DNA of 34,837 nt from IMG/VR virus record IMGVR_UViG_3300030108_000549, positions 1-34,837 of that record; one strand, written 5' to 3'. Positions 4,774 through 12,603 of the stretch are shown in pieces. Source of the stretch: a virus. The notes under the pieces are model-generated. The model saw nothing but the letters and a program-made list of their open reading frames with translations. It was not told where the DNA came from and made no database searches. Numbering within the stretch: the first letter of the stretch is position 1; each line of letters starts with the position of its first letter. The position numbers and the translations under genes were made by a program.

Positions 4774-5356
4774 ATGGCTTTGCATATATCCAGCCGTTAC
4801 AAAGATATTTATTAACTTTTGTTTTGTAACCTCTATGAACATAAGTCCAAGTTGCTGGAAAAAATACTAATGAGCCACACTCAGGCTGCAATCTAGTTCC
4901 ATCAAAAAACTCTGTATAACCACCATCTTTTTTATCAATAGTATTTAAATACCACATAAAAACAAATACCCTTGAACCTTCTTTGCTTGTTAAGACCCAA
5001 TCATTATGCCATTTATAAAAACCAGCAGGCTCGTACTTTTGTATTTTATAACCTGTATCAATAGTTTTATAATCTGGATTTGGCATACAATTTATATGAA
5101 AAGATTGTAAGTATTTTGTATATTCTTCTAAACCAATTTGTAAAGCGTTAAAAAAAACACGATCCTCTTCTACCCAGTTAACACTTCTAGTAAGAGAAAA
5201 ATCAACTGTATCTTTTACACTTTTATCTATTCTTGGAGCATTACCACCAACCATGCCCGCTTTTCTTTCTGGTTCTACCTCAAATTTATTTATTACGTCT
5301 TTACAAAATTTAGGTGTTAGTGAGTTTTTCTTGATATAAATAAGCTCTTTAAACAT
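4772..5356 (-). CDS. 2-oxoglutarate/Fe(II)-dependent oxygenase (prolyl-4-hydroxylase-like)
   Basis: 194 aa. The double-stranded beta-helix motif is complete: Fe(II) ligands H117 and D119 in FYKWHNDW, distal H174 in YVHRGYKT, and a Lys near 183 to bind the 2OG carboxylate. The segment GSLVFFPATW precedes the distal His as usual. The reaction is O2- and 2OG-dependent hydroxylation giving succinate and CO2; the substrate is unknown. Oxygenases of this type are frequent in cyanophages. It lies 3 nt after the coiled-coil membrane protein gene at 5360. It is unrelated in detail to the TIGR02466-like enzyme at 9277. Confidence 0.85.
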   Translation of the reverse strand: MFKELIYIKKNSLTPKFCKDVINKFEVEPERKAGMVGGNAPRIDKSVKDTVDFSLTRSVNWVEEDRVFFNALQIGLEEYTKYLQSFHINCMPNPDYKTIDTGYKIQKYEPAGFYKWHNDWVLTSKEGSRVFVFMWYLNTIDKKDGGYTEFFDGTRLQPECGSLVFFPATWTYVHRGYKTKVNKYLCNGWIYAKP

Positions 5357-5359
5357 TAA

Positions 5360-5590
5360 TTACCTTCTTGGTTTAATTTCCGCAACTGCAAGCTCTACTT
5401 CTTTTAATCGATGAAATACCTCTTTCATGTCATCGTGCATATCATCTATTTTTGTTGTAAGTAATTCTATTGCTGTTGTATTTCGCACAAGATCATCTCT
5501 TGATTGTCTGCCTCTATAAGATACCGAGCCAACTGATACAAAGCAAGCGGTCATCATAGCTCCACCTACTGCTGCTATTACTTCTACCAT
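5360..5590 (-). CDS. One-TM coiled-coil membrane protein (possible lysis accessory)
   Basis: 76 aa. A transmembrane helix spans about residues 3-24 (EVIAAVGGAMMTACFVSVG), followed by a basic turn (SYRGRQSRDD) and a helical heptad region (about 35-70, TKIDDMHDDMKEVFHRLKE) ending in KPRR. Such single-TM, coiled-coil proteins in phages are often holin- or spanin-like, but nothing specific identifies it. AAAGG lies about 10 nt upstream of ATG 5590. It is divergent from the holin-like gene at 5638, 47 bp away, consistent with a lysis region. Confidence 0.65.
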   Translation of the reverse strand: MVEVIAAVGGAMMTACFVSVGSVSYRGRQSRDDLVRNTTAIELLTTKIDDMHDDMKEVFHRLKEVELAVAEIKPRR

Positions 5591-5637
5591 TCCTTACCTT
5601 TTGTGTCTATAGTTATAGTATATATCATCTTACTTTT
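5591..5637. promoter_or_regulatory. Divergent promoter region
   Basis: This 47-bp gap between divergent starts must hold two promoters if both genes are first in their units. On the plus strand TTGTGT (5601-5606) and TATCAT (5623-5628) are 16 nt apart and would give a leader of only a few nt. On the minus strand several TATA-type hexamers overlap (TATACT, TATAAC), so the -10 cannot be fixed. Confidence 0.35.
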
Positions 5638-5895
5638 ATGGCTGAAGAGAAAGAAGAAAAGGAGGGCATTGAATGGGGTGAACTTTTCGGTCACGCTATT
5701 CGATTTCTAATTTTGACTTGGAGTTTATCGATGATGACTTTGGGGTACATGGGTAAGGTAAGGATAGACGGAGCTTTCACTGCCGGCCTGGTTTCGGGAG
5801 TACTTGGTTCATACGGTATTTCAGTTGGAAATAAGAAAAGTGGCAATTCTGCTAAGATTATGGATAATAAGAATAATAAAACTGTAACAAAATGA
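5638..5895 (+). CDS. Small membrane protein, putative holin
   Basis: 85 aa with an acidic N-terminus (MAEEKEEKEGIEWGEL) and two hydrophobic segments, about residues 20-38 (AIRFLILTWSLSMMTLGYM) and 45-62 (GAFTAGLVSGVLGSYGI), then a polar basic tail. The size, two segments and charged tail fit a two-helix holin, but no endolysin gene is visible in this window to support this. The stop overlaps the next start (ATGA at 5892), coupling it to the secreted-protein genes. No Shine-Dalgarno sequence is visible. Confidence 0.55.
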   Translation: MAEEKEEKEGIEWGELFGHAIRFLILTWSLSMMTLGYMGKVRIDGAFTAGLVSGVLGSYGISVGNKKSGNSAKIMDNKNNKTVTK

Positions 5896-6398
5896 AAAGA
5901 CTTATTCCGTTTATCTTTGCATTTACAGCAGCAACTCCAACCTACGCAGATCTTTCGCATAGTATTACGGCCTCTACAAAACTTACTGTAGGAGGCGCTA
6001 GCACAACTTCCTCAAGGCTTGGCAACAGTTATAGCATCAGCGGTTCTGGAGTGGATACAAGTTACACTACTGGAGCAGGGCAAACAGTTAGTGATGGATT
6101 AGGATCATTAAATGTCACAAGTGGTGTAGCTGAAGCTCCAGCTATTACAGTTACCCAGAAAACAGCCGGGAACAGTTTTACATTTAGTCAGTCATATAAT
6201 CAAGGTGATGCAATACCAGGTAGTGCTGTTACAACTGGTACTAATCCAAATTTTTCTGATAATGTCACAAGTATTGCTGGTGGTACAGCAGGGGATCTTG
6301 CCGGAACAGTCACATCAGCCGGTGCAGTTACACTAACAGCCGGAGGCCACAATACTGAAGCCCTTGGTCAAATAACCTCTACATTAGTAGTTGATTAG
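5892..6398 (+). CDS. Secreted Ser/Thr/Gly-rich protein, first of three
   Basis: 168 aa with a clear Sec signal peptide (MKRLIPFIFAFTAATPTYA, cleavage probably after TYA). The mature part is low-complexity beta-type sequence rich in Thr, Ser, Gly and Ala, with segments such as SITASTKLTVGGAST, and no cysteines. A signal peptide means export by the host Sec system, so the product acts in the periplasm or outer envelope rather than being assembled directly in the cytoplasm. Similar proteins occur in marine cyanophages from memory. Function unknown; superinfection exclusion, envelope change and virion decoration are all possible. Confidence 0.75.
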   Translation: MKRLIPFIFAFTAATPTYADLSHSITASTKLTVGGASTTSSRLGNSYSISGSGVDTSYTTGAGQTVSDGLGSLNVTSGVAEAPAITVTQKTAGNSFTFSQSYNQGDAIPGSAVTTGTNPNFSDNVTSIAGGTAGDLAGTVTSAGAVTLTAGGHNTEALGQITSTLVVD

Positions 6399-6406
6399 GC
6401 GAGGTT

Positions 6407-6835
6407 ATGTATAGGTATGCAATTCTGCTAAGTCTTTTTAGCGCACCTGTATACGCTAATAGTGTAATTCCAAATTTTAACCAAGGTGTGCTTACACAAA
6501 GGTCAGAAACTAAAAGTACTGTGGTTGAAGATATAAAAAGTTTTGATATACGCAATGGTTATCAGCTAACAGTAGGTGGCGAGAACGTACAAAGCTCTAC
6601 AGGTAATGTAGCTCCAGAAGGATGGACAAAAACAAATACAACAATACAAGGAACAGGAACTACTTATGTCTCACCTAATTTAGATAATAAACCTACATTT
6701 AGTATTGTAAATGAAGGCGAGAGCTTTCAATACTACGAAAGTCTTGAAGCGCCAGGTATCTCTAATTTTACCCATATAATGAGAACCACCCAGATAGAAA
6801 ATGTTACTGACACGACTAGTACGTTTAGCCAATGA
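6407..6835 (+). CDS. Secreted beta-rich protein, second of three
   Basis: 142 aa with a short Sec signal peptide (MYRYAILLSLFSAPVYA, cleavage after VYA). The mature part includes GYQLTVGGENVQSSTGN and is beta-rich without cysteines. It begins 8 nt after the preceding stop and ends in an ATGA overlap with the third gene at 6832, so the three are co-translated. The 'LTVGG' segment is also present in the first protein, hinting at distant relation. No named family. Confidence 0.75.
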   Translation: MYRYAILLSLFSAPVYANSVIPNFNQGVLTQRSETKSTVVEDIKSFDIRNGYQLTVGGENVQSSTGNVAPEGWTKTNTTIQGTGTTYVSPNLDNKPTFSIVNEGESFQYYESLEAPGISNFTHIMRTTQIENVTDTTSTFSQ

Positions 6836-7485
6836 AAAGATATTTATGTTTTTTGCTTTTACTTAATAATCCTGTCTTTGCAACTTCTGTAAATACGACT
6901 AGCAATTCGTCTGGAAGTGTTGTAAACCAGGCCGTACAAGTAGTGCCTTCTAGGAATTTTAATTATCAAATGAATACTATTCAATGCCAAGGAGCTACTC
7001 TTAATATTTCTCCATTTGTCTCTACAACCTATGGATTTGCCACTCCATATGAAACTCATTTTGAAAGACCTATTTACTCGAATAAGGATATAGAAGGAGA
7101 TTTTGATGACGAAGGTAATCCGATAGGAGATGGGGATGTGGATGAGGGTTACAGAGGTGAGATATTATATTTTGAAAAAGTAAGAACAGGACAAAAACAA
7201 TCTAATGTATCTATAAATGGTGGAATTACTGCTACTTTTAGTATTCCATTAGATCGAGAACCGATAAGACAATGCCGTAAAGCAATGAAAAAACAAAATG
7301 AATTATATGAGGCATCATTAGCAGCAAAGCGTCTTAACTTTGAAATGAGTCGTGCAAAAACTTGCGTAGATAACTACAAAAATGGAATTAGATTTAAAGA
7401 AGGCACACCTATGGCAAAATTATGCGAAGACGTAGAAATGTTGGAATTTGAGTCACATACGCATAAAATTGAAAAAAAGCCGTAA
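6832..7485 (+). CDS. Secreted protein with acidic insert, third of three
   Basis: 217 aa with a Sec signal peptide (MKRYLCFLLLLNNPVFA). The mature protein contains an Asp/Glu/Gly-rich loop near residues 88-108 (DIEGDFDDEGNPIGDGDVDE) that could bind Ca2+, a beta segment SNVSINGGITATFSIPL, and a helical C-terminal region with four cysteines (near residues 143, 178, 193 and one early at 53) able to form disulphides in the periplasm. The start is coupled by ATGA to the second gene. The conserved trio implies a joint role outside the cytoplasm. Confidence 0.75.
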   Translation: MKRYLCFLLLLNNPVFATSVNTTSNSSGSVVNQAVQVVPSRNFNYQMNTIQCQGATLNISPFVSTTYGFATPYETHFERPIYSNKDIEGDFDDEGNPIGDGDVDEGYRGEILYFEKVRTGQKQSNVSINGGITATFSIPLDREPIRQCRKAMKKQNELYEASLAAKRLNFEMSRAKTCVDNYKNGIRFKEGTPMAKLCEDVEMLEFESHTHKIEKKP

Positions 7486-7489
7486 AAAT

Positions 7490-7516
7490 GCCCTTTCAGA
7501 ATCGCCTGTAAGGGGC
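7490..7516 (-). terminator. Weak terminator between convergent genes
   Basis: GCCCCTT (minus strand, 7516-7510) can pair with AAGGGC (7495-7490) with one bulged base, followed on the minus strand by ATTTTT and further on by another T-rich stretch. It would end the leftward transcript of the gene at 7539. The imperfect stem and 14-nt loop lower confidence. Confidence 0.35.
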
Positions 7517-7538
7517 TTGTAAAAAAGTCTGCTTATGT

Positions 7539-8231
7539 TTATACCTTATTAATTTTGCTTTTCATAGGTTTTTTGCCAGAAAACTTTGTACCCTTCTTAC
7601 CTATAGCTTTTTTAACTTTACCAATAGCTTGCTTAAATAAAGGTTTAAGTATTCTGTTTAGTATTGGAGTAAGAGTTGCAGCCGTAGTTGCTACAACTGT
7701 TATGGCAAATGTTGTTGATACTGTGTTAATGCTTGGAAGATATTTTTCAACTATTGTTGTAGCTTCATATTGTACTACACATTCTTTTGTTTCTTCTACC
7801 CATTTAAACCCAACAACCTTTTCTGTACCTTTTGTATTTAGATCTCCTATTCTTGGATTATTTTTTTTTGGATCTGGACATGGTGGTTTTTCTGGTGTCA
7901 CATTAGGAACTTCTGGTTGTTCTATATCAGTTTCTGGCTGCTCTACATTTGACGGAGTTTTAGCTTCTTCTACAAGTAAAATCTTTTTTTTGTCATATTG
8001 CAAAGGCACATAAGATGGTAAAGGACATATTAATTTATTTCCGTTTGGATCATCTATAAATAATTGACTGTTTTTAGTTCCATCATTTCTTAGCGTTACA
8101 CAAGGCATTGATAATGCCGGTGGTAAAGTTCTAGTTACATGAATATTATTTGGTAATGATTGCTCTACAGGTATCTCTATTATTGGGATGCGAGGTATTG
8201 CTGTATTAGGGATTTGATTAATCGTAGGCAT
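7539..8231 (-). CDS. Proline-rich protein with C-terminal membrane segment and basic tail
   Basis: 230 aa. The N-terminus is Pro/Ile-rich (IPNTAIPRIPIIEIP), the centre has an extended acidic Pro linker (about residues 95-120: EQPETDIEQPEVPN then TPEKPPCPDP), and a hydrophobic segment near 172-190 (TFAITVVATTAATLTPIL) precedes a highly Lys-rich tail (GKVKKAIGKKGTKF). The layout of surface-exposed linker, membrane anchor and basic cytoplasmic end suggests an envelope protein of the infected cell. Unnamed marine-phage family. Overlaps the upstream zinc-ribbon gene by 14 nt. Confidence 0.7.
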   Translation of the reverse strand: MPTINQIPNTAIPRIPIIEIPVEQSLPNNIHVTRTLPPALSMPCVTLRNDGTKNSQLFIDDPNGNKLICPLPSYVPLQYDKKKILLVEEAKTPSNVEQPETDIEQPEVPNVTPEKPPCPDPKKNNPRIGDLNTKGTEKVVGFKWVEETKECVVQYEATTIVEKYLPSINTVSTTFAITVVATTAATLTPILNRILKPLFKQAIGKVKKAIGKKGTKFSGKKPMKSKINKV

Positions 8232-8367
8232 TTCTAGGAAGATAAACTTCTACATAGCTAAAACATTTAGGGCAAGATAAATTTGTAACCATAGAATACT
8301 GCGTGTCCTCTTCAGTATCATGATCGCCACCCCAAATTAATTCAGTTTTGCAATGCCAACAGTTCAT
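8218..8367 (-). CDS. Small zinc-ribbon protein, 49 aa
   Basis: ATG 8367 to TAA 8218. Two Cys pairs, CWHC (C3, C6) and CPKC (C32, C35), form a zinc-ribbon with a conserved-looking core, ELIWGGDHDTEEDTQYSMV, between them. The WGGDHD...YSMVTNLSCP pattern is familiar from short marine phage proteins of unknown role. It is joined to the upstream membrane protein gene by TAATG and overlaps the downstream gene by 14 nt, so it sits in a compact operon. Likely a nucleic-acid or protein adaptor. Confidence 0.75.
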   Translation of the reverse strand: MNCWHCKTELIWGGDHDTEEDTQYSMVTNLSCPKCFSYVEVYLPRNAYD

Positions 8368-8594
8368 TACAATTTAGGTTTTTGAGGTAATGGTAAAGAT
8401 GGCCCTGTCATTTTAGGAAGAGAATCATCAAGAACTTTAGGCATCATATCGCCAACACCCCCAAGAACTTTATCCATAATTTGTTTTTGAAATTTTTCCG
8501 ATTTTACAGTTCTGTATGTAAAGAATCCTGTGCCTATAATTCCTAAAACTAGAATACTAGTTACGATAGTAATAATATCTAAAACTTTTCGCAT
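8367..8594 (-). CDS. Small membrane protein, 75 aa
   Basis: An N-terminal transmembrane helix, residues 5-27 (LDIITIVTSILVLGIIGTGFF), is followed by a Lys-rich helix (TVKSEKFQKQIMDKVLGGV) and a Pro/Leu-rich tail ending PLPQKPKL. Type of product is clear, role unknown. Its start codon (8592-8594) overlaps by two bases the start of a plus-strand ORF, so its promoter must lie within that ORF. Confidence 0.7.
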   Translation of the reverse strand: MRKVLDIITIVTSILVLGIIGTGFFTYRTVKSEKFQKQIMDKVLGGVGDMMPKVLDDSLPKMTGPSLPLPQKPKL

Positions 8595-8724
8595 GGTAAA
8601 ATTAGCAATATTAAAAGCACTATCTTTTACAAGTGTGCTTGTGTTACTGCTTATTGTAGCTCTGTCTCCTCTTTACGTCACTATGAGTATTATGACGAGA
8701 CAAATGACAGAAAAATCTATTTAA
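8593..8724 (+). CDS. 43-aa membrane peptide, divergent with overlapping starts
   Basis: ATG 8593 opens a 43-aa ORF with a basic N-terminus (MVKLAILK), one hydrophobic helix (about 9-30, TSVLVLLLIVALSPLYV) and a polar C-terminus (RQMTEKSI). It exactly fills the 131-bp gap between two minus-strand genes. The peptide looks like a genuine phage membrane protein. The alternative, a noncoding leader for the minus gene, is not excluded, since the two ATGs share the sequence CATG. Confidence 0.45.
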   Translation: MVKLAILKALSFTSVLVLLLIVALSPLYVTMSIMTRQMTEKSI

Positions 8725-8725
8725 G

Positions 8726-9280
8726 TTATTCTTGAACAATACCCCATGAAGAGCAAAGATATTTTGTTTGTCCTAATGGTGGATTACCTCTATGTGTATG
8801 AGTAAAACCAGCAGGGTAAATAATTAGCCTACCAGCTTTTGATTTTATTCTTTTGCCTATATATAAAAATTCTGTTTCACCTCCTTCTTGTATATCATTG
8901 AGAAATAACTGAACCACAAACACTCTTGAGGCATATACAAAATTATTTGCTTCGTAGTGCCAAGCATGAAAACCACCTCCATCAGGTATTTTTTTAACTT
9001 TGACATCATATATTAAAAACTTTTTTCTTGATAAAATTGAATACTCATCTAGGTAAGAATTTACATACCTTTGAATATTAGGAAGAAACTTAACTCCAAA
9101 AGGAGATGTGCCTAGCAAATTATGATAAAACAGTCCTACTGCTTTGTGATCTGTATTATGTTTTTTATCGTTATCTTGGAATAATAAATGATTTTTTTGC
9201 AAAGACTCAATATATTCAATTAGTTCATTACATTGGTCAGTTGTGAAGGCATCATCATAAACACCTATAAAGTCTTTCAT
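8726..9280 (-). CDS. 2-oxoglutarate/Fe(II) oxygenase with HxE iron site
   Basis: 184 aa. The beta-helix motif reads H108-Y-E110 in HAWHYEANN, so the acidic Fe ligand is Glu instead of Asp. The distal His is H161 or H163 (HTHRGNPPLG), and K173 (TKYLCSSW) would bind 2OG. It has the same general design as the enzyme at 4772 (both end in a TKYLC or NKYLC motif before a Trp), so the two may be diverged paralogues. The start overlaps the stop of the next oxygenase upstream (ATGA), making a two-oxygenase operon. Substrate unknown. Confidence 0.85.
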   Translation of the reverse strand: MKDFIGVYDDAFTTDQCNELIEYIESLQKNHLLFQDNDKKHNTDHKAVGLFYHNLLGTSPFGVKFLPNIQRYVNSYLDEYSILSRKKFLIYDVKVKKIPDGGGFHAWHYEANNFVYASRVFVVQLFLNDIQEGGETEFLYIGKRIKSKAGRLIIYPAGFTHTHRGNPPLGQTKYLCSSWGIVQE

Positions 9281-9873
9281 TTTATTTTATGTGCATTAAA
9301 ACTAAGTGTTATTCTTAATCGATCATGTTTGTCTTTTGATGAAGGTACAAAATGTCGGCAATCAGGAGTAAACAATAACAAGTCTCCCTCTTCGATTGTT
9401 AATCCTGTATCCGTAGAGTATTTTTGAAAAAATGGATGCTCAAGTTTTTTACCTAAAACTTCTGTTGTGTAAGTAAGTGCTTGATCTTTTGGGTTAATAA
9501 ACTCTGCTGGTCTATCATCTTTATCAAATTGTGCATAATATATACCTGATAAAAAAGTATTATTGGTCATATGCGTATGCACTTCTTGATAATGATACCA
9601 CTCATGAATATTTGTCCAATATGTAATATCATAATTAATTTTTGGATAATTAAAATGTTGCATCCATTCATCTATATACTTTCTAAAACTTAAATTACCA
9701 GAAATATTAGTATTAATATTCCATGTATTAGCCCATCTCGCCCAAGGCAATTCAAGATCAGGATTATCTTTATATTGCTTTACTAATGATGGTACTAATA
9801 ATTTTTTAAGTTTTTCGTGATGCTGTACTTTTATCTTTGCTACAAGAGAAGGGAAAAGACTGTATACATTCAC
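9277..9873 (-). CDS. 2OG-Fe(II) oxygenase, TIGR02466-like
   Basis: 198 aa from GTG 9873, which overlaps the upstream stop (GTGA); the nearby ATG is out of frame. The motif EVHTHMTNNTFLSGIYY gives H99-x-H101 followed by the SGIYY strand typical of this phage oxygenase family. Then GDLLLFTPDCRHFV supplies H174, and RLRITLSFN an Arg for 2OG. A distinct family from the other two oxygenases here. Such proteins are common in T4-like and other cyanophages; substrate unknown. Confidence 0.8.
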   Translation of the reverse strand: MNVYSLFPSLVAKIKVQHHEKLKKLLVPSLVKQYKDNPDLELPWARWANTWNINTNISGNLSFRKYIDEWMQHFNYPKINYDITYWTNIHEWYHYQEVHTHMTNNTFLSGIYYAQFDKDDRPAEFINPKDQALTYTTEVLGKKLEHPFFQKYSTDTGLTIEEGDLLLFTPDCRHFVPSSKDKHDRLRITLSFNAHKIK

Positions 9874-10034
9874 TTTTTAACTGTAAGCTCTTCAAGAGCA
9901 GCTATGCCGCCTCGTAGTTCGTGTATTCGTTGCTCACAATTCTTAACAACTTGAGTTGCTTTATTATAATTTTCTACAACTTGTGTTAACTCAGAGTTAA
10001 GTGCTTCAAGTTTTTGCTTTGGATCGATTGCCAT
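9870..10034 (-). CDS. 54-aa coiled-coil protein
   Basis: ATG 10034 to TGA 9870. After MAIDPKQ the whole protein is one predicted coiled coil (LEALNSELTQVVENYNKA and further) with one Cys and a Gly-Gly break near residue 42, ending LEELTVKK. Small proteins of this look occur next to fibre genes in marine phages, from memory. It overlaps the GTG start of the oxygenase at 9277. The 61-nt gap to the fibre gene stop (10035-10095) holds only A/T-rich sequence with TAATGT repeats and no terminator hairpin. Confidence 0.65.
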   Translation of the reverse strand: MAIDPKQKLEALNSELTQVVENYNKATQVVKNCEQRIHELRGGIAALEELTVKK

Positions 10035-10095
10035 AAAATGTAATGTGTAATGTAATTATTTAATATTATCAACAAAAACTATATTTATCCAGTAT

Positions 10096-12603
10096 TTAAT
10101 ACTTTATGCACATTAAAAGTGCCACGTTTCTTGGTCTTGCCTCACTACCGCCATTCGATGTAGTTCCATGTCTATGTCTTCCGTCAAAACCAATATAATC
10201 TCCATCACCTCCGTCAAAGTCTCTACCACGACCACCAACAGTATAAAATACACCAGTAGGTCTACCATCACGCTCTTCTCCATTAAACTGACCCTGCAAA
10301 TCTTTACTATTATTATTGTTATGGTTAATAGTGGTATTTGTTGTATGTGAATGTGACAAGTTTTGATTACCTTGTGAAGATCTTATTGATCGACCACTAT
10401 CAACACCTCTGCCATCATCAAGACCCCTTACAAACTCTCCCCTTAAATCTGGTAGTGATGATCCTACGATTGCGTATAAATCAGAAAAATCTTCAGTAAC
10501 TCCTTGAACAGTACCCGATCCATTTGGAATAGAATCACCATTCGCTTTTAAATAACCTGTTGGAGCAGAAGACCCTGCATAACTTATTACTGTACCTGTT
10601 GGATTACCACCACCTAAAGCAGCACCATTTATTGTCAATGCACCAGTTACGTTTACTCCAGAACTGGTAGTTTCTAATTTCTTGCTATTGTCATGATAAA
10701 GTTCTACTGCTCCATTACTTATTACAGAAACACCGCTTTCTCCACTTGTCGGCTCTAAAAAAATACTGCTTGCAGTTTTTAAAATTAAATCACCAGTTGC
10801 ATTTTCTATAAATGACTTTGTGCCGTTATGAAATATGCCCATATCATTGCCAGTTCCAAATCTAGCTTTGCCATTATCTGCTAAGAAAAGATGATTAGCA
10901 TTTTCTATAGTTATCGAGGAAGTAGTAACAAGATTTCCAGTTACGGCTGCTCCATAACTTTTCGTAGCAAATTTTTGACTATCATTATGAAATAGTTGAA
11001 CTTCTCCGTCAGGATGAAATCTTGCACATTTTTCGCCTGTGTCTGACTCAATTTCTATTGCATTAGCAGATTGTATTTGTAAATTACCTGTACCTTGTTC
11101 TTTAATATATGAGTTGCTGCCATCGTGATAAATAAGTAAATCTTCGCCACTACCTACTTTTATCTCATCTGAATCACCTAGTACTAAATGACTTGATAAA
11201 GTGCAAGTACCAGCAATAGAGACTCCAGCACTTGTTGTTTCAAGCTTTTTACTATTGTCGTGATATAGCTCTACTGCTCCGTCATGGAGCAATTTCATCA
11301 TTACATCACCATTATCTTTATCTATAAATTGATAATTGTCAGACCTAAAAATTAAAGTACCTGTAGAATTTTTAATATGACTATTTGAAGTATCGTGATA
11401 AATTTGAAAATCATTTGAACTTCCAAATTCAGCTAGAGAATTGTCTTTAAAAACTAAAGCATTTCTTGATCTATCAAAAAAAATATCTCTCCCTGCTGTT
11501 TCCCCATCAAATGTCACATCGCCAGTAAAAGTACCCCCTGCAAGAGGCATTTTAGTTGCTATTGAGTCGGTAACAGTTGTTGAGAAGTTAGCATCATCTC
11601 CAAGTGCTGCTGCTAGTTCATTTAATGTATTTAAGGTACTAGGTGCTGAATCAGCTAAATTTGCTATTGCTGTATCTGTGTAAGCAGTTGTCGCAACTTT
11701 TGTAGAATTATCCCCTGCTGATTGGGTCGTTGCTGTTACTCCGTTGGTAAGTACTCCAGAACTAGAAGTTAATCCACCAAATAGCGTGTCTCTCGTAGCT
11801 ATATCTACACCATCAACTGTGCCTGATACTGTGATATTTCCAGTAACACTAAATGTATTAGCTTTACAAACAACTGAAGAAGCAGAAACATTGTTATATC
11901 CAGTTAAATTTATTGTTCCAGCACCACTAGCACCGCTACCACTAGCACCAGCTTGTATAAAAAGTTCTCCAGCAGAAAGAATAGCTCTTGCTGCTGTAGT
12001 TGTATCAGTTTCCGTTAATGTAAGTCGAGGTGCTGCATTGCTAACTGATAAATTTCCACTTGTTGATATAGTTTGGTCAGATAATAAACTTAAAATTTCT
12101 GAAGCTGTTTGATCTGCGGTGGCATTGCTTTCTATTCCATCAAGTTTTGTACCGTCTGTAGCTAAGTCTCTACCGTCAACTGTGCCTGTTACTGCTAGGT
12201 TTCCTGTAACTGTAGCTCCAGTTGAGTTTGTTGCTAATCTTGTAGTTGCTCCATGCCTAAACGAACAAGATCCGCCAGTATTAAACTCAGCCATTATTAC
12301 GGTATTACCAATATCATAAAAACTTACTTGGCTTCCATTTGTTTGAAGAGATAATATTCCACCTCCCTGTTCTCTTATAATTGAATTGTCATTTGATGAT
12401 TGATGAAATATGTCAAAGTCATCTGAATCCCCAAGTTTTAACTTTGCATCATCTGGTAAATCTAAATTACCAGTTGTAGTTATATCTTGCGATCCAAAGT
12501 CAGGAGTAATCTTTGACCCTGCTATCGCTGCTGAAGCATGAACATCAACATCGAAAATAGTGCCGTCAGTAATACCTTTACCTGTAACTTGTGTTAATCC
12601 CAT
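10096..12603 (-). CDS. Tail fibre with repeats and C-terminal collar domain
   Basis: 835 aa. Most of the length is a series of repeated units around 'FRIYHDTSNSHI...GNLIF'-like segments (IYHDGSNSYI, IFHNGTKSFI, ELYHDNSKKLET), which suggests an elongated trimeric fibre. From about residue 665 (GTVISYAGSSAPTGYLKANG) it has a phage tail collar domain, with PDLRGEFVRGLDDGRG and two His clusters (LSHSHTT, GRHRHG) that can bind metal as in T4 gp12. The C-terminus is EARPRNVALLMCIKY. Abuts the S74 fibre gene without a gap. Likely host-surface binding. Confidence 0.85.
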   Translation of the reverse strand: MGLTQVTGKGITDGTIFDVDVHASAAIAGSKITPDFGSQDITTTGNLDLPDDAKLKLGDSDDFDIFHQSSNDNSIIREQGGGILSLQTNGSQVSFYDIGNTVIMAEFNTGGSCSFRHGATTRLATNSTGATVTGNLAVTGTVDGRDLATDGTKLDGIESNATADQTASEILSLLSDQTISTSGNLSVSNAAPRLTLTETDTTTAARAILSAGELFIQAGASGSGASGAGTINLTGYNNVSASSVVCKANTFSVTGNITVSGTVDGVDIATRDTLFGGLTSSSGVLTNGVTATTQSAGDNSTKVATTAYTDTAIANLADSAPSTLNTLNELAAALGDDANFSTTVTDSIATKMPLAGGTFTGDVTFDGETAGRDIFFDRSRNALVFKDNSLAEFGSSNDFQIYHDTSNSHIKNSTGTLIFRSDNYQFIDKDNGDVMMKLLHDGAVELYHDNSKKLETTSAGVSIAGTCTLSSHLVLGDSDEIKVGSGEDLLIYHDGSNSYIKEQGTGNLQIQSANAIEIESDTGEKCARFHPDGEVQLFHNDSQKFATKSYGAAVTGNLVTTSSITIENANHLFLADNGKARFGTGNDMGIFHNGTKSFIENATGDLILKTASSIFLEPTSGESGVSVISNGAVELYHDNSKKLETTSSGVNVTGALTINGAALGGGNPTGTVISYAGSSAPTGYLKANGDSIPNGSGTVQGVTEDFSDLYAIVGSSLPDLRGEFVRGLDDGRGVDSGRSIRSSQGNQNLSHSHTTNTTINHNNNNSKDLQGQFNGEERDGRPTGVFYTVGGRGRDFDGGDGDYIGFDGRHRHGTTSNGGSEARPRNVALLMCIKY
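11560..11860 (-). repeat. Fibre module duplicated in the neighbouring gene (second copy about 14620-14890)
   Basis: The two long fibre genes encode an identical stretch centred on ATRDTLFGGLTSSSGVLTNG, flanked by a similar 'TLNELAAA..DDA.FSTTV' segment. At DNA level the copies differ at many third codon positions while the protein is nearly unchanged, so the duplication is old and the module is under selection. Confidence 0.75.

Noticed and set aside
7555-8013. Plus-strand 152-aa ORF
   Set aside because: Shadow of the proline-rich minus-strand gene; low-complexity Ser/Val/Phe sequence with no start signal.
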